This document shows positions 35,991 through 47,335 of a stretch of DNA of 64,000 nucleotides, piece by piece; the first letter of the stretch is position 1; the number at the start of each line of letters is the position of its first letter. The position numbers and the translations under genes were made by a program. This DNA comes from Alligator mississippiensis (taxonomy: Eukaryota; Chordata; Crocodylia; Alligatoridae), in contig NC_081835.1 of the NCBI RefSeq assembly GCF_030867095.1, positions 15,570,501 to 15,634,500 of the forward strand. Reading direction: 5' to 3'. Under the pieces are notes generated by a model. That model had not been told where the DNA came from. It saw nothing but the letters and a program-made list of their open reading frames with translations, and ran no database searches.

Positions 35991-38127
35991 TTCAAATAGG
36001 GGGGGCAGGAAACTAACCTAAGTGCATATCATCACTGTTTAAAATCAAGAGGAATTGTGCGGTAGAAGGAAAAGACAGCTGCTTTCAGCACTAATAAAAG
36101 AAACCTCCCAAAATCATTTAAATAAAAGATCACCTTCTGAGAAAACATAATACAAACAGGTTGAGAGATAAGATAAGCCAGTATATTAGAAAAAGACTTG
36201 ATTTGCCAGAGGTGAAATAGCAGAAGAGGACCGCTAATACAAAAAAATCTCTTTGCAATGGTTATAAATACAAATCTCTCTTTAAACAAGACAATTAAAT
36301 ACAGGCTATTCAACTCAAGATGTCCCACAGACTAATCACAAATGACTCTAATCACCTAGCAAGTCACTGGAAAGGGCCGGATTCTCAGATCCTCTAAACT
36401 GGCAGAAGGGTGTTAAAATCAATGGAGTGTTTTACACCTGATCAGAATCTCTACTGTGAGGCACTGGAAATGCAGGGTCACACCTTTTTTGAATGTGTTT
36501 TGTTTTAAGGGGGGTCCCTTGGTTTAAAAGATAGCTGGAGGCTTATTTTCATAGTGATAAAATAAGCTGACCACTCTTCCCCATCCTTCACGGCACAATT
36601 ATTCACATTCATCTTGAAGTGATGCATTTAGGAAGCAGCTGCTACTACTTTTTTTTAAACTATAGTTGTAAAAAGCAAGCATGGGGCCATTTGCTAATTT
36701 GCCTTATGCAAGCCCATGGATCTCTTGGTTCCAAAACACCCAGAAAGCCACCTTGGCTTCCCCCCAAGAAGTAAGGAAAAATCCCTGGGTAGTTCAGAAC
36801 TGATGTAGGTGTGTTATACTATCACAGCACAGAGAGCATTATCAAGGGAAAGGAGTCATGGCTGAGGCATTTTAGTATGCTGGAGTGTTCCCTCACCTGA
36901 ACCCTCCAGACATGTCAAAGCACTTCTCTGTTCTTTTGACTTGTGAATACAAGATCAATTTGAAGCTCTAGCCAGGTGTCACTGCTTTATTCCCTTCACT
37001 GCTCTGTCACACTGCACTCTTTAAACATACCAGTCACATAGGTGGCTCCAGCATGGTCTAAACACATTAGACCAAAACGCTTTTGTGCTGGGCATGTGAG
37101 AAAGTTTCTGGACAGAAGAGCCCATTACAGCATCTGGTCCAAACTCCCTTATATCGCAGGCTATTAAGTTTCACACGCATACTTTAGATGATGGGTGGCC
37201 AATCTGTGGCATGCATACACAAGCGACATGGGCAGCTGCTGTGTGGCATAAGCCACAGGCACTCAATAAAAGGAGATGCTGGAATGGAGGCAGAGGGATC
37301 TGAGCATCTAGCTACATGGTGTCAGGTGTCATTGTCAAGGACCAGGTTAACCCACCCCATGTACTGCAGCCACCTGCCTCCATTTTGGTGGCCCAGAACA
37401 CAAGCTACAAGGCGTGCATCTGGGTGGCAGGGATCATAACGGCAAGTTTGCTGGAAAAAAATTGCCACCAAGGAAATATTCCTTCCCCATGATCTAGTGA
37501 TTATTTTCAAACTCATCATGTGTGGCTCTGTGGCAGTGATCTGGGCCTGGAGACCTCATGGCTTCCAGATTCCTATGCCAGGAGGCTAGCCTTCCCAGGT
37601 AGTCTTCTTACTCAAGCAGTGGCCCTAAAGGTTAAAAAGTCCAAGAACTGAGTTGGCCCAGAACTCTGGAGCCCTGGAATCCCTTAACCTTCAAATAACC
37701 AGCATGGCAGGCTCGGGGAGATAAATCAGAAAACTGATCAGATAAATCAATTTCCTCACTGCCATTAAGAGATGGAGAGCAAAAAAAAAAACCAACAAGA
37801 AGCATGGCAATTTCAGATCCCTGGAGAATGCTTAATGCCTTTCTGGACACTTTATGATTTTGGTGCTTCCAAAATAAAATATTGCAGGAATTCAGTTCGA
37901 TAAAAATATTAAGTTTTTTGGCTTTTTGTTTTGATTTGGGACAAAAGAATGTTCTGGAACCTTGAAAATTACTGTCAAATAACATTGTAACTTCTGAGCC
38001 AGCTTTATGTGCTATCTCACTGTCCCAGATAGAGGGAAGGGAGATATGAGGGCTACCCTGAAGAAGGTAAATAACAGACCCCCTAAGTAGGATGAAAATC
38101 ATAGCCAATAGCCACACTCCTCTAGTC
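35991..38127. other. Intergenic
   Basis: At about 37190 TGGGTGGCCAATCTGTGGCA resembles the start of a hAT MITE related to the 48350 copy, but no far end is found. Otherwise unique. Confidence 0.45.
36373..36450 (+). repeat. Short palindromic repeat, GGCCAGATTCTG type
   Basis: GGGCCGGATTCTCAGATCC at the left and TTTTACACCTGATCAGAATC at the right. Same phrasing as 21175-21291, degraded. Confidence 0.4.
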
Positions 38128-38393
38128 CAGGGTTTGGCAATGTTTCCCAGTAGTGAGGACAGAATGACCTGCCTCAGGTCTGAAGAGGCAGGCACATAAG
38201 GACGCATCCACCTCCGCCACTTCCCTGCTGCTTAGCTGCAATGTAGAGCAGGGGGAGCCTGCCTCCCTTGGAGCCCTGAGCACCTGGCTGCAGCACTGTA
38301 TGGCATGGGCACACCCTCCAGCTGCTGAATGCCACCTAAGTCCCACATCTGCGGGCTGGATATAGCTCATGGGCCACAGGCTGCTGACTCCTG
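38128..38393 (+). mobile_element. hAT MITE, same family as the 78-203 copy
   Basis: Left end CAGGGTTTGGCAATG, right end GGCTGCTGACTCCTG. Flanking 8-mers CTCTAGTC (38120-38127) and CTCTAGGC (38394-38401) match at seven of eight. Non-coding, 266 bp. Confidence 0.65.
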
Positions 38394-39060
38394 CTCTAGG
38401 CCAACGGAACTTGTGTAATAAGAGGAAAGGCTGTCTGTGAACATGAGATAATTTGGGGGGCACCAATCTGAGATTGTAGATTGAATTCCCCCAGGATAAA
38501 AGGACCAAAACAACTCCTAGCTTCTACTCCATCTCCAAAGCACGTTTCTTTGACTTTGCCTTCTCTAACAGACAGTACTCCATAAATATTACCCACTCCC
38601 CCCGGGCTACCAAAACAAGTCATTTCACTTCACACACTTCTTCCCTCGGGGAGACCAGAAGGAACAAACTGCATGTGATAGATTTTAGTCACAATGCTCA
38701 GTGCTCTACAAACCTTCTTGCAAAGTTATGCTAAAAAAATATGGCAGCTGCTTTCAAATATTACATTTTCAGTGGCTTCTGAATATTTTAAAGGCCTGAA
38801 TAAGTAGCATAAGATTATTGACAAAAGGTGATGAACCGAAAGAAAAACTATAACAAGGTGAGATTAACAATCCATTTAGAATTACTGAAGCCTTCAAACA
38901 CATGGCAAAAACATCCTCAGCTTTTTAATTTGGAAGGCATGCTTGGCTTCAGTGGTTTATCAAGAAAGCCCTGCAGAGAGCCAGCAGCTGCATCTTTAAC
39001 AACCTGGCTGTTGTACTTCGCGTTTATAACAATGCTTTTTAAAACAATGCAATTCCCCTT

Positions 39061-39930
39061 TGTAACAGGGAGCTGATCCCTGTCCCTGTTATATGTGGAA
39101 GCATAGTGATAGCTCTGCTCGCTGCTTCCCAGATACAAGTTCCGTGTCAAGACTTTGCCCCGTTGGGAGACTCACCATGGTCCAGCAGGGAGCCAGTCCC
39201 TTCTCCCAGTGCAGACAGGGGTCTTAGGGACAGCTGGACCACACTTTGGGGGAAAGATCCATGGCTGCACCTGGCAACCATGACAGTTGCCTGGGAGTGA
39301 ACACAAAAGTGTCTGATGTCCCAGGACTGGGGATTCCCTGGCTGCACATGTTCATGAGAGGGAAGAAGCTGGAGGTGACTGGGCCACACACAAGCCAATC
39401 CATTTAGAAGTAAGAGAGCAAAGGCTCACTCTTCCCTCATCTCCTAGCCGGTAGTGGTGCAGACCTAGGTGTTTTGGGGATAGGCTTATCAGTGGGATGT
39501 AGGAACCGCTGACCCAGGTCTTTTGATGATTTAAGCCTGTTACAGAAAAATGATGGGCTAAAGAGACGTGGGAGTTGAGGCTCCAGTCAGCTGATAGAAG
39601 GCATCCAGTATAAAGGACGTCGACCCTTGGAACTGGGACTCAGACCTGGACTCAGGGTAAGACTGCGGGATTTGGCTGAAACAGCTCCTGAAAAGGAATT
39701 ATTCAGGTCTGATTGACAGTAAATAGGGTATTAACTGTGGAGTCACTTAAGCAATTCATTGGAAGGAAGGTGTAAAGGTGTGCCTGGGGGGCACACGGCT
39801 AGCTGGCCAAGACTCCCTCTGAATCTATTACTCCAAGGACGGAGAGTGGAAGATCCTAGTTATAACATATGGGGTAGCGAGGACAGGGTGTCGGGGAGGC
39901 AGAGCCCTGTGAAGAGGACCCACCTGTGGG
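39061..39930 (+). mobile_element. Possible LTR-like fossil
   Basis: Begins TGTAACAGGGAGCTGATCCC, with a TATA-like CAGTATAAAGGACG at about 39608 and GC-rich sequence to about 39930. Suggestive of a degraded LTR or related element, but no far end or flanking duplication is visible. Confidence 0.3.
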
Positions 39931-42449
39931 ATCAATTTGCAGTCTTTTTTACCTTGTTACTGACAATCAGCTTCCCTTTTCTTTTTCATCAAGGCATGGC
40001 AGACAAATGTAAGGAGCTGGACTGCAGCTTGGATCCAGAGATACAAGGTAAGACTCACTTCCATCTACACCCTTCCTCTTTCCTTTAGCACTCTGCTTTA
40101 TTTATTGTCCAGTAAAGTAGCTTTTCACTCATTTCTGTTGGGGAGGTGGAGGGGTGGGTTTTGCTACATGGGCCATGTCCATGACATGCATGGGAACCTG
40201 GGTATAAAGACATTAGGGCTTTTTTCTCCATGGATTGTACTGCATTGTTCCAGTGAAAGGTGAATGTCAAGCCCTACAATTCTGGTTTGATGACATCTTA
40301 CACCCTCTCTGCACTAGTGTAAATAACTGCATAGAAGCAGGGCAGTGGACAGTGAGGCCCATTAATCCTCTCCAAGAACTTCAAAGGCTATATAATATGG
40401 TATAGTTGGCTACACACATGAAGGTACCAATAGAATAAACTGACAGTGGCAGATACAGAATGAAAAGATCCTCTTTAGACTCTAAAATGTAATACACATC
40501 ATTGAAGGGAATCAAAGTCTTTATAGGCCTGATAAGAGGTTTTCAAGAGGAAGGGAACTTCTGCTGCAGCCAAGCCACAGTCAAGAATCTGGACAACACT
40601 GAAGTCTTATGTTTCAGACTTGAAAGAGATGAATGAATTGTGTCAAGAATAGAGCTCTGTTTCCAGCTCTCACTTTTAAGCTTTTTTCATCATGTGGAAC
40701 CACATGTATGACATATGTGACATAATCCTAGATGTATGGTCATTAAACAATAATGTCAGAATCAAACCATTACATAGCGCCAAAACTGTAAGTCCCAAAA
40801 ACTACATCTTCTCTAGGTAGCCAAGACAAATGATTCATGACACTTATCTACCACCAACTTAAGTGAACAAATAAGATTGTAATAAACAACAGGATGAAGT
40901 ACACTCCTTTTAAGAACACTTTTTGATAGAGAGTGTACGCCTCTACACCATACACTTTACTGTGCAGCACACTAATTTGCTATGCATTAAAGCATCACTG
41001 TCTACAGGTGTGCAGTGGACTAATTTACTATGCTGCCGGTTAGAGCCATCAGATACAAAGGGTATCTAGCAGTGCAGTAAATTACTGTGCTTAAACACAC
41101 AAATAGATGGTGACGTCAGGGTTAGTTTACTCCACTTCAAATTGAGCCGGAGTATACTCAGTCACATTAGTAGAGCCCCTGCATTTCAAAGGGGCTCACC
41201 TGCCTTTTGTGCTGTTTGCTATTTGGGTATCTATCTAACCCTCTGTTTTTCTGTGAAAACAACATTTCCTCCCTTCTCCAGTTGGCCCTTTGCAAACCTG
41301 CAAACACAGATTCTCAATTCCCAGCTCCATCTCACGTCCCCAGTGGGTCACAAGCCTACAGAGCTCCACTTTATTATTTTCTTTCCTTAAGTGGGAAACA
41401 GTAGAGTTCCTTTGCTGGCCGAAGCTCCCTTTCTTGGCTGACTGAAGCAGCAGAGAAAATATTGTACAGCCACTCATGAACAGTTTGATAATGTTTTCTC
41501 TCTCATTTTTTCAAGGTTAAATCCTCGCTCCCAAGTCAGGGCTGCAGAAGGCCTCAGCACAGAGCAGTTCTAATGCGTATCAAGGGGCTGGTACAGGAAA
41601 GCTGGTGCAGGTGTCAAAGCCTCTGTAACACCTGGATATGGCTCTATAGTGTATAGAAGGCAGCCATTAGAGCACTAGTTAGGATGCTGTGCTCTACCTG
41701 CAGTGATCTGTGCAGTAGATCTTCAGAGGAGAGAGCCTAAAGTCTGACCAGTGAATGATTGGCTAATCTATTCACTATCCCAGCCCCATGCCTAGGAGAT
41801 GCCTTGTGGCTCATACATGCTGCTGCAGCCCATAGCAGGTCTCCTGTGATAAATGCCCGGGTTGGGGGACAGGGAGTAGGAGAACCTAATTTTCAACTGA
41901 TGTAAACTGACCAATATCACTAAGTTCAGTAGAGTTAGGCAAACTTACAACTGTAGAGGAGACGGCCTTGATTCTCTTGTTCTGTGTGTGGTTCCTGTGC
42001 TCAGGCATTACTATATCAGACTGTAGCTGGGAGCCTATGGCTCCCGTTACTTCAAGGGGGAAAACAGCAGTAAACAGTGCTCAGGCAGTCTAATAAAGGT
42101 GACCTACAAGGGAATAAGCAGTCAGAGTGCCGACTGCTGCACTAGGGGCACAGAAATAGTATGATAGGACAGTTTACTGAAGCAATACAGCCACTGCAAT
42201 TAGGGTGGCCACTGACACATCCCCAGAATATAGGACAACCCCTTGGTGAGGGGCGCCTCCCCCCGCCCCAGCCAATCAGCAGTGAGGAGTGGGGCCACCT
42301 CCTCCTTGGCCAATCAGCACCATAGGGTGGGGCCAACACCTCCATCCTTGGCAGGCTGGCTCTGGACCCCTCTCATTGTGGCTGTGCACCACCCTACCTC
42401 TAGGCATAGCCAATAGAATCACAAGGACAAATGATTGACATGTTTTTCC
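39931..42449. other. Intergenic with one exon-like block and one MITE fragment
   Basis: 39993-40046 is bounded by a pyrimidine-rich CATCAAG acceptor and an ATACAAG|gtaaga donor (see findings); 40931-41115 is the MITE fragment. No supported gene. Confidence 0.4.
40931..41115 (+). mobile_element. Fragment of the CTGCGCAGTAG MITE family
   Basis: Opens with GCCTCTACACCATAC and carries TTACTGTGCAGCACACTAA and TGCAGTAAATTACTGTGC, the phrasing of the MITEs at 3.0 and 7.3 kb, in a degraded arrangement. Ends are uncertain. Confidence 0.45.
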
Positions 42450-43239
42450 ACCAATGAACTGAAGAACAGAACTCTGCTATCATTCCTCATTCAGAAACAG
42501 ACAGGGGACAAAGGGTTTAAAAACAGGCACTAACTGGGCCAGAGAGACCAGACCCCTAGCAAGGTGGGGACAAGGGCCAGAGAACACAGTATTGCTTTAG
42601 AGGGGATAGAGACCTCAGAGTCCAAGGCAGGGCCAAGACCTGCCTGGGGCTCATCGCTCAAGGAGGGCAGAGATGCCAGTGAGAGGCAAAGAAAGGGTCA
42701 GGGAATCAAAGCCTGTGAGGGGCAAACTCTGGGGCCAGGGACCCAGAGCAAGAGACAAGGGGCGGAGACCCCAAGAGCCTAGACTGGCAGGGCAGGGCCC
42801 CAGGATCCTGGCCTGGCATGGTGGGCCTAGGCAGCAAGGGGTCAGGTAGAGGAAAGGAGTGGAGGCTGTGAAGGCCTGGAGTGAACAGACATTAGCTTGA
42901 GGGCAATATGCCCCCCTCAGTAACAGCTGTGAGGCATGAGTATAGGAATGATTGTAGGGAAGATTTGGAGGCCATGATTTGCCCATAAGGCATCAGATGC
43001 CCTATGGGCACGTGCAGCCCAGAAGGGCCTACCTAGCGCAAAGGCTGGTTATGGATCAGGAGGGTTTGGGAGCAATCCACTGACAGAAGGACCTGGGGCA
43101 GCTCCCTGTCCAAAGATAACAAAGAACATCAAGGCATGGCAGACGGGTTAAAAGCAGGGATAACCTAGAGCCAAAATGCAGTGGAAGCCAAGTCACCACC
43201 AGGGGCATAATGGCTGCCTCTGGGGCACCAGTCCTGTTA
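42450..43239 (-). mobile_element. LTR-like or GC-rich repeat fossil
   Basis: On the minus strand it starts TGTAACAGGACTGGTGCCCC at 43239 and continues as GC-rich non-coding DNA to about 42.45 kb; the plus strand has GGGTTTAAAAACAGG near 42515. The start resembles other TGTAACAG elements here, but the body does not match them clearly. Borders and class uncertain; no coding parts seen. Confidence 0.3.
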
Positions 43240-43360
43240 CACTGACTTAATGGTGCAGTTAATCCAGTAACCTGTTACTGAAGTTATCTGTAATACACGT
43301 TTCAGAAAAGTATGCAAAGCTCATATACTAGACTAGCTCATATACTAGACGAAGTGTAAT

Positions 43361-43423
43361 GGGAAAGAGATCTCCCCGCCCTTGGGAAAGAGATCGCCCT
43401 GGGAAAGAGATCTCCCCGCCCTT
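43361..43423 (+). repeat. Tandem repeat GGGAAAGAGATC(T/G)CCCCGCCCTT
   Basis: Three units: 43361-43383 and 43401-43423 are identical, while the middle one (43384-43400) is shortened. Just upstream, CTCATATACTAGAC is repeated twice (about 43320-43350). Confidence 0.8.
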
Positions 43424-43585
43424 GCTCAAAAAGCAGATGATTTATGCCCTGAAGCAGGAGGATTTACAACTCTTTCTCTGCAGCTTCCTCAAGGAACAAG
43501 ATTCATCTTCAGTAAGAGTGGCAAATTCTTAAAAAAACAGATATTTCAAACATTTGGATCATTTTCATACAGAGTCTAACAGTTT

Positions 43586-43670
43586 AAAAGCCAGATCCAA
43601 AGCCCACTGAAGCCACTGGAAAAATTACTACAGATTTCAGTGAGCTCTGGATTGGGACTATACTTCGGGC
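43586..43670 (+). repeat. Short palindromic repeat, GGCCAGATTCTG type
   Basis: AAGCCAGATCCAAAGCCCAC, then GATTTCAGTGAGCTCTGGAT on the right, the degenerate inverted arms of the family seen at 21.2 kb. Confidence 0.35.
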
Positions 43671-45823
43671 AAATTTTGGCTTAGGCTTTTCATTACTAGA
43701 TGTTTCTTTCTTTTAAACAAGCAGCACTTTGAAATGAATGTAGATACTTTAAGAATCTGACAGCATTCTGCAGATTTCTGGAAAACTCTAGTCACTTTGT
43801 GAAAATCAATTGCTACACAAATTCTATCTGTACTAGGGTATCTCCCCTGATTTTGAGGTGCATCTTTATTACTAAGAATAACATATTTACTTACTAAATA
43901 TAAGTAAGTACCTTGCTAGAATCTCATTTCCTTGCAGTATTGAATCTGTAGATCTTTGGTCATGTTGTCTCTTCAGTTGAAAACAATATTGACAGATTCT
44001 TAAATTGGTGAAGACAGCATTGTTATAAAGCTGTAGGTCTGTTCTGCCCACAAGGGGCCTTTTTGCTACTCCTCCAGCTTTCTTAAGAAAGGATTTTGAT
44101 CCTGGTGAAAAAAGGAGAAATAGATTTCATCTTAAATAAGGAAATAAAGCTCCTGTTCAAACAGCAGATAAAATGTGTCAAAACACTGAGACCAAAGTAA
44201 AGCTGGTGCTGCTCTAGATTTGAACTGGTATCACTGAGATCAGAAAATGATTCCATATGGATGTTTAAAGTTTATGATTTTCTATTAAATTCTATTGGTG
44301 TTTTAAAGTATACGAATCTAGTGGCTAAATTCCTATTAATTCTGCAGGGTTTTACCAGTAAGGATTTATATGCAACATACTGTTTCTTTTCCCTGTTCCA
44401 CCACTTCTGGCCCAAACCACAGTAGAACTGATACAACCATGCTACAAAGTCCAGGATAAATTATAGGGATTATGCACCCCATATGTATCACATGTAGGGC
44501 TCCATATGGGTTCTCTTCACAGGTCAGCAGGGTAGTCAGTATGCAGTTAGCCAGAGTGGCAGCCCATGCAGCCATACAGGGCCAACAGATGTGCGTAATG
44601 GACATGCCCTTCAGGGTAACAGACAATCAAAAAGTACCTTGTGATCCTGGTTTTGGTACAGCACCCTGGAGAGCAGCCGAATGCCAATGTCATATCCAGG
44701 AAATGGGTAACAGCCTTGCAGATCTGGAGGCCAGTTTCTGTCAGCACCTTCTGCAGAAGACAAGCAAGTTTATCATTAAATTGGACTCTCTGATGTCACA
44801 GATGAGACGAGCAGACAGAGTGCCATTTGTGTTTGTGACAATGAGCTAATAAGCACTAGTGCAGAAGAACATTAATTTCACTTGGTTAAATTCCTTCCTT
44901 TGAAAATATTCAAATTAATAAACGTTGTGTCAAGTCTTGCAACCCCTTACTTTAGTAGGCAATCCTTACACACGTGTGTAGCTCCATGAATAGTTAACAG
45001 GATCACTAGTCCTAGCAAAGCATGAAAAAGCTAGCCTGTTTTTTGTAGCTTAATGCACACCAGCTACATATTTTAGGAGAAGGATGAGGAGAAAAACCTT
45101 AGAAAAATCATGTTTTTGTTAGGGTTATTTTTATTAATTTTTGTCTGACTTGATTATAAAAAAGAGTCAGGTTCTATTAGTGGGGCTTTAACTTAATTTT
45201 TTTTGAGATCCTATCATTTAAATTATTGCACTTTAATGATAATACAATCCAATTTTAGCTTCCTACATCTCTTACATTTTGACCGGTACTGTAAGAGAGT
45301 ATATTTTTAAATAGCAAATTCTTTAGAGAAACAATTAATTACTGCTAGTTATAACAGTAAGATTTTATTCAGCACTTAACAGCGAGGGAACTGCACAAGT
45401 ATCGCGCATATTCTTTTGTATTATTTAGGAAAGGCTGCTCTAAGAAGGTATGGAAACAAAACTTTTTATTTTTAGCCAATAAATATAAAAGACAGATCAT
45501 CATATGGTGTAAGCATATGTTCTTTTTGTCACTGTTTTGTTTCCACAGCTGGGTAAATGCCTTGTCCCTTTGCCTTTGTTCTGGCACCTCTTGGTTAATA
45601 TAAGGGACACAAGCTTCTTATTTTAAGCAGAAAAATATTCTAATTTTGTCTGTGCTGTGCATTGCAAAAGACTCACTATAATCTCCTTAAGGAATGAAAA
45701 AATAGCAACCTCTGGAGTCTAGGGCTAATTCAAGGAGGTTGACAACAACTGTCAGAGTTTTAAAGTGCATTCAAAACTCAGATCTCTGACATAAATGAAA
45801 AAAAAATCAACACATCACCTAAA
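43671..45823. other. TRH upstream region
   Basis: Repeat-poor, AT-rich upstream flank. Unassigned frames at 44366-44850 on both strands show no known domain. May hold TRH regulatory sites. Confidence 0.4.
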
Positions 45824-45874
45824 TTACCTCAGAGCTATTTGCATAATGGGTCCAGAGGCGGCACAGTATAAGTA
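45824..45874 (+). promoter_or_regulatory. TRH: TRH core promoter: Site-4-like element, octamer, TATA box
   Basis: Three motifs lie in 51 bp. TTACCTCA at 45824-45831 differs by one base from the TGACCTCA (Site 4, CREB/thyroid-receptor element) described in mammalian TRH promoters, and sits near the corresponding distance from the start. ATTTGCAT at 45837-45844 is an exact reverse octamer (POU-domain site). TATAAGTA at 45867-45874 is the TATA box. Motif functions are inference from mammalian TRH and general POU knowledge. Confidence 0.65.
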
Positions 45875-45896
45875 GGGAAGCACTAGCCATCCAAAG

Positions 45897-46040
45897 AGAA
45901 CTTAGCAACAGTTCTATTGGATGCTGCGTGTGTTTGTAGTAAAAAGGGCAACTTTGAAGCTCAGATGTGCAAACAGCTTTAAAGGAGTAATCTGAGGAAC
46001 CTCTTGCAGGAAGAGCAACCCAGATCCAAACACAAACCAG
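45897..46040 (+). other. TRH: TRH exon 1 (5' UTR), predicted
   Basis: Non-coding first exon, placed by a TATA-like box about 30 bp upstream and a good donor at its end (ACCAG|gtaatg, intron from 46041). Vertebrate TRH genes have a short untranslated exon 1 about 1 kb before the signal-peptide exon, which fits here (intron 1 is 1086 bp). The transcription start is inferred from TATA spacing and could be off by several bases. I see no convincing upstream ORF within the exon. Confidence 0.7.
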
Positions 46041-47126
46041 GTAATGTATAAAAGCCTTTAAAGCTGGTTACTCTTAACTTGTTTTCTTAAGAGTGTCTTG
46101 GGTAGAACAGCCCTTTTCAGTAGGATGCTGTTAAAAGCCTTAAAAGGCTCCTATTCAGGGACTTTCTCAGAGGTAATGAAAAGAGGTAAGAGAGTTAACA
46201 CTCTTGTCTTCTGTTTTAATACCTTTGTTAAACTTTACAGTAGATTTTGTATTTCTTTAGCTGAGGAAGATGTATTGGGGATGCAATTTAACTATAAATG
46301 GATGGCACGCTAATATTCGCAACATTTTGTATTCTAGGTAAGAGAACTCCACTAATTGGTAAATAAATCATCAAAGCATGGATGTCATGGTGATAGGTGT
46401 TTATCTATCTATATTTTTATAATGGCTGGGAGAGGGGGAGAGAAACAAATAGGCAAAGATAGCTAGCTAGATAGATATTATTTTTTTGGAAGTGAGTTGT
46501 AAGAAGAGCAAGGAAAGCAACAATATGTATTATCACACACGCACTGACATCTATTTTAAGAGGGTCCTCAAGAGATTATCAAATGCCAATTGTCAAAATA
46601 AAGTTGATTATCAACTAAAAGTGGGACAAACATGTTGCAAATCCTAAAGTTATTTTTAAGTGGTTCCTTGAGGAGGGAATTATCTGATGGCAGTATCCCT
46701 GGAGCAGGGGTAGATATGTATGTAAAAAAAACCTGAAAATGAATGAATGAATGAATGAATGCAGAGTTTTACAAGGGAAAAGATTTTAGCTTCTGATAAA
46801 GGGATTTTAAAAATTCTAAACCCCAACTTGCTGGCTTCAGAAAGATCTGCATGTCATGGAGTTAGACATGCAAAACAGAACTGCTTGTTCTAGTAGGAAA
46901 GAGACTTAACACTTCGCTCCAATTACAAATGAACTGAGAGCTGTCAGGAAAATTAAAAGGGACGTTAAATCACTGCCCTGGGAGACTCCAATCTCTGCAG
47001 TCGCATGGAGTGCTTGAATGCAGTTTCACATTCTCTGGCTCTGGTCTGAGTTCCTAGGAATGCTTTAACTATTATTGTTTGTTCTATTCCCTTCCCCTAC
47101 CCTTTACTTTCTCATGAAAGTTTCAG
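46041..47126 (+). other. TRH: TRH intron 1
   Basis: 1086 bp between gtaatg and TTTCAG. It holds a short (AATG)n microsatellite at about 46738-46761 and a TATC/GATA-rich stretch around 46400-46480. I see no large interspersed repeat in it, which contrasts with intron 2. Confidence 0.7.
46738..46761 (+). repeat. (AATG)n microsatellite in TRH intron 1
   Basis: About six tetranucleotide units. Could be length-polymorphic. Confidence 0.85.
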
Positions 47127-47335
47127 GAACATCTCTCCTGCCATGACATCAGTCCAGCTGCTGCTGCTGCTTTCCCTGACTCTGTCTGGCATCTGCCTGA
47201 ATTTGGGACAGCCCACTCTGGATGGTGGCGAGAACGGGGAAAGGAGCCACCTGGATGACATCTTGCAGAGGGCAGAAAGCATCCTTCTTAAGTCTATCCT
47301 CAAGAAAGTAGAAGAGGAGGAAGAGCTCAATAAAG
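47127..47335 (+). other. TRH: TRH exon 2 (signal peptide and N-terminal propeptide)
   Basis: The acceptor is a pyrimidine-rich tract ending TTTCAG at 47121-47126; an alternative AG at 47119-47120 would add six UTR bases. The donor is AATAAAG|gtagat, with the intron from 47336. Sixteen UTR bases precede the ATG. The exon codes for residues 1-64 plus one base of codon 65, so the intron is phase 1. This is the same position, just before the repeat-bearing region, as in other vertebrate TRH genes. Confidence 0.9.

Noticed and set aside
37632-38207. 191-residue minus-strand frame
   Set aside because: No domain, no homologue recognised, no splice or promoter context, and it overlaps a hAT MITE.
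44366-44849. Overlapping frames of 86 and 125 residues upstream of TRH
   Set aside because: Considered a transposase remnant but no catalytic motif or family wording could be identified.
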